Origin: CAZNLL01 sp964573885
GTDB lineage: Bacteria > Desulfobacterota > DSM-4660 > Desulfatiglandales > Desulfatiglandaceae
DNA length: 17,513 nucleotides
NCBI GenBank assembly: GCA_964573885.1
Contig: CAZNLL010000083.1
Coordinates: 1 to 17,513, forward strand
Direction of reading: 5' to 3'
In this document: one piece after another, positions 14,125 through 17,513 of the stretch
Layout of the letters: each line of letters begins with the position of its first letter
How positions within the stretch are numbered: the first letter of the stretch is position 1
Translations under genes and position numbers: made by a program
The notes under the pieces: generated by a model
Told to the model about the DNA's origin: nothing
The model's database searches: none
What the model saw: the letters and a program-made list of their open reading frames with translations, nothing else

Positions 14125-15114
14125 ATGGATCTGTCTTTGTCAGAACTGGCTTCCCAGGTCAGGAACTACCCGGGGCTTTTGCGAAAGAATCCCATTGAGG
14201 ATGTCTTTGAATCCCTCCTCCTCCATGGTCAGCCGGGTCCCCATCTGCCCAACTACGGGGATGACGCCGCCGTGATCCCATGGAAGGACGGTTTTCTGCT
14301 TCTGGCCGCGGACGGAATCATGACCAGGCTCCTTATTCAAGAGCCCTATGCAGCGGGCAAATCCGCGGTCATGGTTACCGTCAATGATATCTACTCCATG
14401 GGGGGAAGGCCCTTGGCTATGGTCAATGTCCTGGCCAGCGGAAACGAAGAACACCGCAGGCAAGTGGTGGCGGGCATTAAAAGGGGGTGCGAGAAGCTAA
14501 AGGTGCCCATGGTAGGAGGTCACCTCCATCCCGATGCCCCCCCTGAAACGCCCTCCCTGTCTGTGGCGATTTTGGGCTGGGCCCAAAAGCCGCTGCGAAG
14601 CCACCTGGCCGAGGCAGAGGACGACCTCATCTTTGCCACCGACCTGAAGGGGCAGATCGGCTGCCATTCCGTAGTAAGCTGGGATGCCAATTCGGGAAAA
14701 AGTCCGGAGGAGCTTTTATACCGGCTGGATGCCCTGACATTGATCGCGGAGAGGGAATGGGCCCACGCCGCCAAGGATGTGAGCAATGCAGGGCTCTTGG
14801 GGACCCTGTGTATCATGATGGAGAACTCGGGCAAGGGGGCTGAAATCGACGTCCCATCCATCCCCTGTCCACCGGAACTGGATCTGCAGACCTGGATCTT
14901 ATCCTTTCAGAGCTTTGGTTTTCTGCTCTCCGTACCGAGGAGCCTGTCTCAGGTAGTGATTGACCTCTTCAAAACCAGAGATATTGACGCCGTCGTGGTG
15001 GGCCGGGTTACCGAGGATCCTCGGGTCGTCTTAAAGGCCAGTGCTCGGAAAGCAACCCTCTTTGATTTTAAAAGGGAGAAGATTACCGGCATTTCCTACC
15101 CCCAGAGCACCTAG
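14125..15114 (+). CDS. AIR synthase-like protein, Sll0787-type (Nit1C)
   Basis: 329 residues from ATG 14125; a TTG at 14104 would add seven. The protein has the PurM/SelD/ThiL fold: GDDAAVIP (~45-52, nucleotide-Mg loop), a VTVNDIYSMGGRP segment (~84-96), PMVGGH (~128-133), and AAKDVSNAGLLGTL then SFGFLLSVP in the C-terminal domain. These strings follow the Sll0787/MSMEG_0567-type AIR synthase-like family closely, better than PurM, HypE or SelD, which suggests ATP-dependent activation of an unknown nitrogen compound. In M. smegmatis the relative carries the GNAT domain; here that domain sits on the upstream protein. The gene lies 134 bases after the radical SAM-GNAT stop; the gap has no clear promoter or terminator. 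A terminator follows at 15123. Confidence 0.87.
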   Translation: MDLSLSELASQVRNYPGLLRKNPIEDVFESLLLHGQPGPHLPNYGDDAAVIPWKDGFLLLAADGIMTRLLIQEPYAAGKSAVMVTVNDIYSMGGRPLAMVNVLASGNEEHRRQVVAGIKRGCEKLKVPMVGGHLHPDAPPETPSLSVAILGWAQKPLRSHLAEAEDDLIFATDLKGQIGCHSVVSWDANSGKSPEELLYRLDALTLIAEREWAHAAKDVSNAGLLGTLCIMMENSGKGAEIDVPSIPCPPELDLQTWILSFQSFGFLLSVPRSLSQVVIDLFKTRDIDAVVVGRVTEDPRVVLKASARKATLFDFKREKITGISYPQST

Positions 15115-15122
15115 GGTTTCCC

Positions 15123-15146
15123 CCGGGACATTCCCGGCCGTTTTTT
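15123..15146 (+). terminator. Rho-independent terminator after the AIR-synthase-like gene
   Basis: A 6-bp GC-rich stem (15123-15128 with 15132-15137, loop CAT) is followed after three bases by six T residues at 15141-15146. It lies 9 bases beyond the stop at 15114, so it would end the transporter/radical SAM transcript before the nitrilase. Confidence 0.6.
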
Positions 15147-15207
15147 GTGCCCCTCTAAGGGCAATAGGTGACTCCAGCTCCCATAAGTCCCAGCCATGGT
15201 TTTGGGC

Positions 15208-15241
15208 TTGACGGCCGATGAATTAAAAGAAATAATTATTT
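15208..15241 (+). promoter_or_regulatory. sigma70-type promoter with overlapping palindrome upstream of the nitrilase
   Basis: TTGACG at 15208-15213 and AATAAT at 15231-15236 are spaced by exactly 17 bases. The -10 box lies inside a perfect 12-bp A/T palindrome at 15230-15241, a natural operator position where a dimeric regulator could block polymerase. Transcription would start near 15243, about 147 bases before the nitrilase ATG at 15390. No other features are evident in the remaining leader. The call is from sequence and spacing only. Confidence 0.5.
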
Positions 15242-15389
15242 TCCGGGACGTGCCATCGCCACCAGCGAGGGTACGCCCTTTTCTTTATGTGTACGTTGTT
15301 AGACTTTGACCCGCAAATTCTTGTGGGGTGGGTTTCTCCGGGCGTGAGAGGCTGACCTTGAATCCAACACAATGCCAGGGAGGAAGGGA

Positions 15390-16358
15390 ATGAAGCAGGT
15401 GAGGGTGGGGGCGGCCCAGATCGCGCCTCACTTTTTTGATAAGGAAAAGACCTTGGAGAAGACCTGCCGGTACATCCATGAGGCGGGTAACCTGGGGCTT
15501 GACCTCATCGTTTTCCCCGAGGTCTATTTTTGCGGTTACCCTTTTTGGAGGGGAGGCGTCTCTGTGCGCGAGTCCACGGAGCTGGCGGCCGAGATGATAC
15601 GAAGTGCCATTCTTTGGAATGGGGAAGAGGCCCAGGAAATGGCCGAAACGGCCAGGAAGGCCAAGGTCAACTGTGTGGTGGGGTGCAATGAATTGAACGA
15701 TCACCCCGGGAGCCTGACTATCTTTAATTCCCTATTGGTCATATCCCGGGAGGGAAAGGTACTGGGCCGGCATAGAAAACTTATGCCCACCCACTCGGAG
15801 CGGGTCTACTGGGGCATGGGGGATGCCAGTGATATTCGCACCTTTCAACTGGACATTGGAAGAGTAGGGGCCTCAATCTGCTACGAGCACCACATGACCT
15901 TATTGAGGGCCGCCATGGCCATAAAGGGTGAAGAGATCCACTGTGCCCTGTGGCCGGGCTGGTGGAAGGTGGACGGTCACCTGGGGGCCAAGGTGGCGGA
16001 GGCGGGTTCCAAGACCTGTGACGTGGAGAGCGCCGTTCGTCAGCACGCCATCGAGAACCAGGTTTTCGTGATCAGTTCCAGTTGGATTCTCAAAGAAGAG
16101 GACATCCCCGAGCCGCTCCAGGAGGTCATGAAGTATAACCTTGCCGTAGGGGGAAGCTGCATCGTGAACCCGGCGGGGCTCATTGTGGAAGGTCCTGTCT
16201 TCGAAGAAGAGACCATCGTGCACACCGAAATCGACCTGGATGAAAGGGAAGTCGCCAAGGCCTATTTTGACGGATTAGGTCATTACTCACGGCCGGATCT
16301 GCTGAGTCTGAGAATTCAGGATCAGGCCTGGTCCCCGTCCGGGCCGAAAAAGTTGTAG
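15390..16358 (+). CDS. Nitrilase (branch 1, Nit6803-like)
   Basis: 322 residues from ATG 15390, which has an AGGGAGG site at 15377-15383 with 6-base spacing; an ATG at 15372 would add six residues without a good site. The catalytic triad of the nitrilase superfamily is complete: E44 in FPEVYF, K130 in HRKLMPTHSERVYWG, C164 in ASICYEHHM. The segments around C164 (CYEHHM...EEIHCALWPG) and the C-terminal GHYSRPDLL closely recall cyanobacterial Nit6803, the nitrilase of Nit1C clusters, rather than aliphatic amidases or carbamoylases. It should hydrolyse a nitrile to a carboxylate and ammonia; the natural substrate of this branch is unsettled. It lies downstream of its own promoter and 37 bases before an acyl-CoA dehydrogenase gene, with no terminator between. 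Confidence 0.9.
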   Translation: MKQVRVGAAQIAPHFFDKEKTLEKTCRYIHEAGNLGLDLIVFPEVYFCGYPFWRGGVSVRESTELAAEMIRSAILWNGEEAQEMAETARKAKVNCVVGCNELNDHPGSLTIFNSLLVISREGKVLGRHRKLMPTHSERVYWGMGDASDIRTFQLDIGRVGASICYEHHMTLLRAAMAIKGEEIHCALWPGWWKVDGHLGAKVAEAGSKTCDVESAVRQHAIENQVFVISSSWILKEEDIPEPLQEVMKYNLAVGGSCIVNPAGLIVEGPVFEEETIVHTEIDLDEREVAKAYFDGLGHYSRPDLLSLRIQDQAWSPSGPKKL

Positions 16359-16395
16359 ATCCTGTGAATGGGAAACATAAAGGAGGAGACCATAT

Positions 16396-17513
16396 ATGGC
16401 TGATCAGGTGAAGATGGACCCGGAAGTGTTATCCATGGTTCTGGAGACGATTGACAAATTCCAAAGAGAAAAACTCTCGCTGGAAACCAAGTTGGCCTTG
16501 GATCGTGAGGGGGTGTTTCCTGAAGAGCTTATTCGTTTTATGCTGAGCCCTGAGGTGGCCCTTCACCTTATCTTTATTCCGGAGGAATACGGGGGGCTGG
16601 GGGCGGGGGCCTCGGAAATAGCTATCATATCGGAAAGGATGGCCAAGATGGATCTTGGGGTTGCCACCTCGTTTTTGGCCATTTGCCTGGGCATGGACCC
16701 CCTTCGGGTGGGGGCCACGGCTGAACAGAAAAAGAAATATATCAGTAGGATCGCAGAAGAAGGCCTGGTTGTCGCTTACGGTGTTACCGAACCTGAGGCC
16801 GGCTCCAATGTTCAGGCCCTCAAGACCAAAGCGGAAAGGGTCTTGGGCGACGACGGCCAGATCACGGCGTATAAGCTCAACGGGCAAAAACAGTTCATCA
16901 CCAATGGGGGGGTGGCAGACCTTTATACCATCCTTGCTGATACGCCGAAAGGGCCGTCCTTTTTTGTGGTGGAGGCCGGGACCCAGGGGCTGATACCGGG
17001 CAAACACGAAGACAAGCACGGCATACGGGCCTCTGATACGTGTCCCCTTATTTTAGAGGACCTGGCCCTGCCTGTGGAAAACCTTCTGGGCGGGGTGGAA
17101 GGCCAGGGACTCAAGGAGGCCAACAAGGTCTTCGGTTACACCAGACTTATGGTGGCCACCTTCGGCCTGGGGGGAGGAATGGCATCGCTGGAAAGGGCCG
17201 TCAAATACTCCAAGGAAAGGGTCCAATTCGGGACCACGCTTGCCGAGAAACAGGGATATACCCACAAGCTCCTTGTGCCCCATGCCGTGCAGCTGGAGGC
17301 GGCCCGGGCCTATATTGATGAGGTGGCCCGCAGGATTGATCAGGGTGAAGAGGACCTCCAGGTGGAGGGTTCTATTGCCAAGTATTTTGCTACAGAAGCG
17401 GGCGACGCCATGGCAAATGACGGTATACAGGCCTTTGGAGGTTACGGTTATATCCGCGATTATGAGGTCGAAAAGATCAAAAGGGATGTCAAGATCCTGA
17501 CTATCTACGAAGG
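16396..17513 (+). CDS. Acyl-CoA dehydrogenase, truncated by the window edge
   Basis: The frame stays open from ATG 16396 to the last base (372 complete codons), so the C-terminus is missing. An AGGAGG site at 16381-16386 supports the start. The N-terminal helical domain is followed by the FAD-contact segment YGVTEPEAGSN (~128-138), the QFITNGG strand (~166-172), ERVQFG with R275 and the AFGGYGY segment (~346-352). The last visible codons read I-Y-E, with E372 at the position of the catalytic base of short/medium-chain acyl-CoA dehydrogenases (the YEG motif). The enzyme would introduce a double bond next to the CoA thioester and pass electrons to ETF. Being co-transcribed with a nitrilase, it may act on the acid released from a nitrile after activation; that is inference. 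Confidence 0.93.
   Translation, partial: MADQVKMDPEVLSMVLETIDKFQREKLSLETKLALDREGVFPEELIRFMLSPEVALHLIFIPEEYGGLGAGASEIAIISERMAKMDLGVATSFLAICLGMDPLRVGATAEQKKKYISRIAEEGLVVAYGVTEPEAGSNVQALKTKAERVLGDDGQITAYKLNGQKQFITNGGVADLYTILADTPKGPSFFVVEAGTQGLIPGKHEDKHGIRASDTCPLILEDLALPVENLLGGVEGQGLKEANKVFGYTRLMVATFGLGGGMASLERAVKYSKERVQFGTTLAEKQGYTHKLLVPHAVQLEAARAYIDEVARRIDQGEEDLQVEGSIAKYFATEAGDAMANDGIQAFGGYGYIRDYEVEKIKRDVKILTIYE

Noticed and set aside
14125..15114. Selenophosphate synthase, PurM or thiamine-monophosphate kinase
   Set aside because: The fold is shared, but there is no SelD Cys/Sec loop. The AAKDVSNAG and SFGFLLSVP segments fit the Nit1C Sll0787 type better, and the neighbours agree.

Overview
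The window looks like a chromosome segment of an anaerobic, respiratory bacterium, most likely of the Desulfobacterota (sulfate-reducing or syntrophic deltaproteobacteria). The signs are multihaem c-type cytochromes, an HdrD-like CCG iron-sulfur protein, an aldehyde:ferredoxin oxidoreductase (AOR) family protein paired with a ferredoxin, and an acyl-CoA dehydrogenase. Coding DNA is GC-rich, while the first ~450 bases are strikingly AT-rich. All genes I can support are on the + strand. This placement is inference; no rRNA or other phylogenetic marker is present.

Region 1 (1-3621): an AT-rich non-coding leader ends in a near-consensus sigma70 promoter (TTGACT, 17 bp, TATAAA). It is followed by an 8-cysteine ferredoxin, a short AOR-family protein that has lost its cluster cysteines and apparently its tungstopterin contacts, and a class I glutamine-amidotransferase-like (biotin-protein-ligase N-terminal type) protein.

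Region 2 (3677-9204): a membrane redox module. It holds a 6-haem c cytochrome with a C-terminal anchor, a diheme-type cytochrome b, a fusion of a 7-haem c domain with a NarI-like membrane cytochrome b, and, after a gap with a perfect 55-bp tandem repeat, an HdrD-like protein with two ferredoxin clusters and two complete CCG domains. An unrecognised protein with a possible Cys/His metal site follows. Together they could move electrons between periplasmic cytochromes, the quinone pool and a cytoplasmic thiol/FeS partner.

Region 3 (9316-17513, off the right edge): a NitT/TauT-type ABC transporter (binding protein, permease, ATPase), an iron-sulfur flavoprotein, a radical SAM-GNAT fusion and an AIR-synthase-like protein, mostly with overlapping stop/start codons. 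A terminator and a second promoter lead to a Nit6803-like nitrilase and an acyl-CoA dehydrogenase cut by the window edge. Radical SAM, GNAT, AIR-synthase-like and nitrilase are the core of the Nit1C cluster known from aerobes and cyanobacteria, where it is linked to nitrogen starvation and cyanide/nitrile nitrogen use. Here the core has a dedicated transporter, a flavoprotein substitution and an unusual domain fusion, in what looks like an anaerobe. This is the most promising candidate for an undescribed system in the window.
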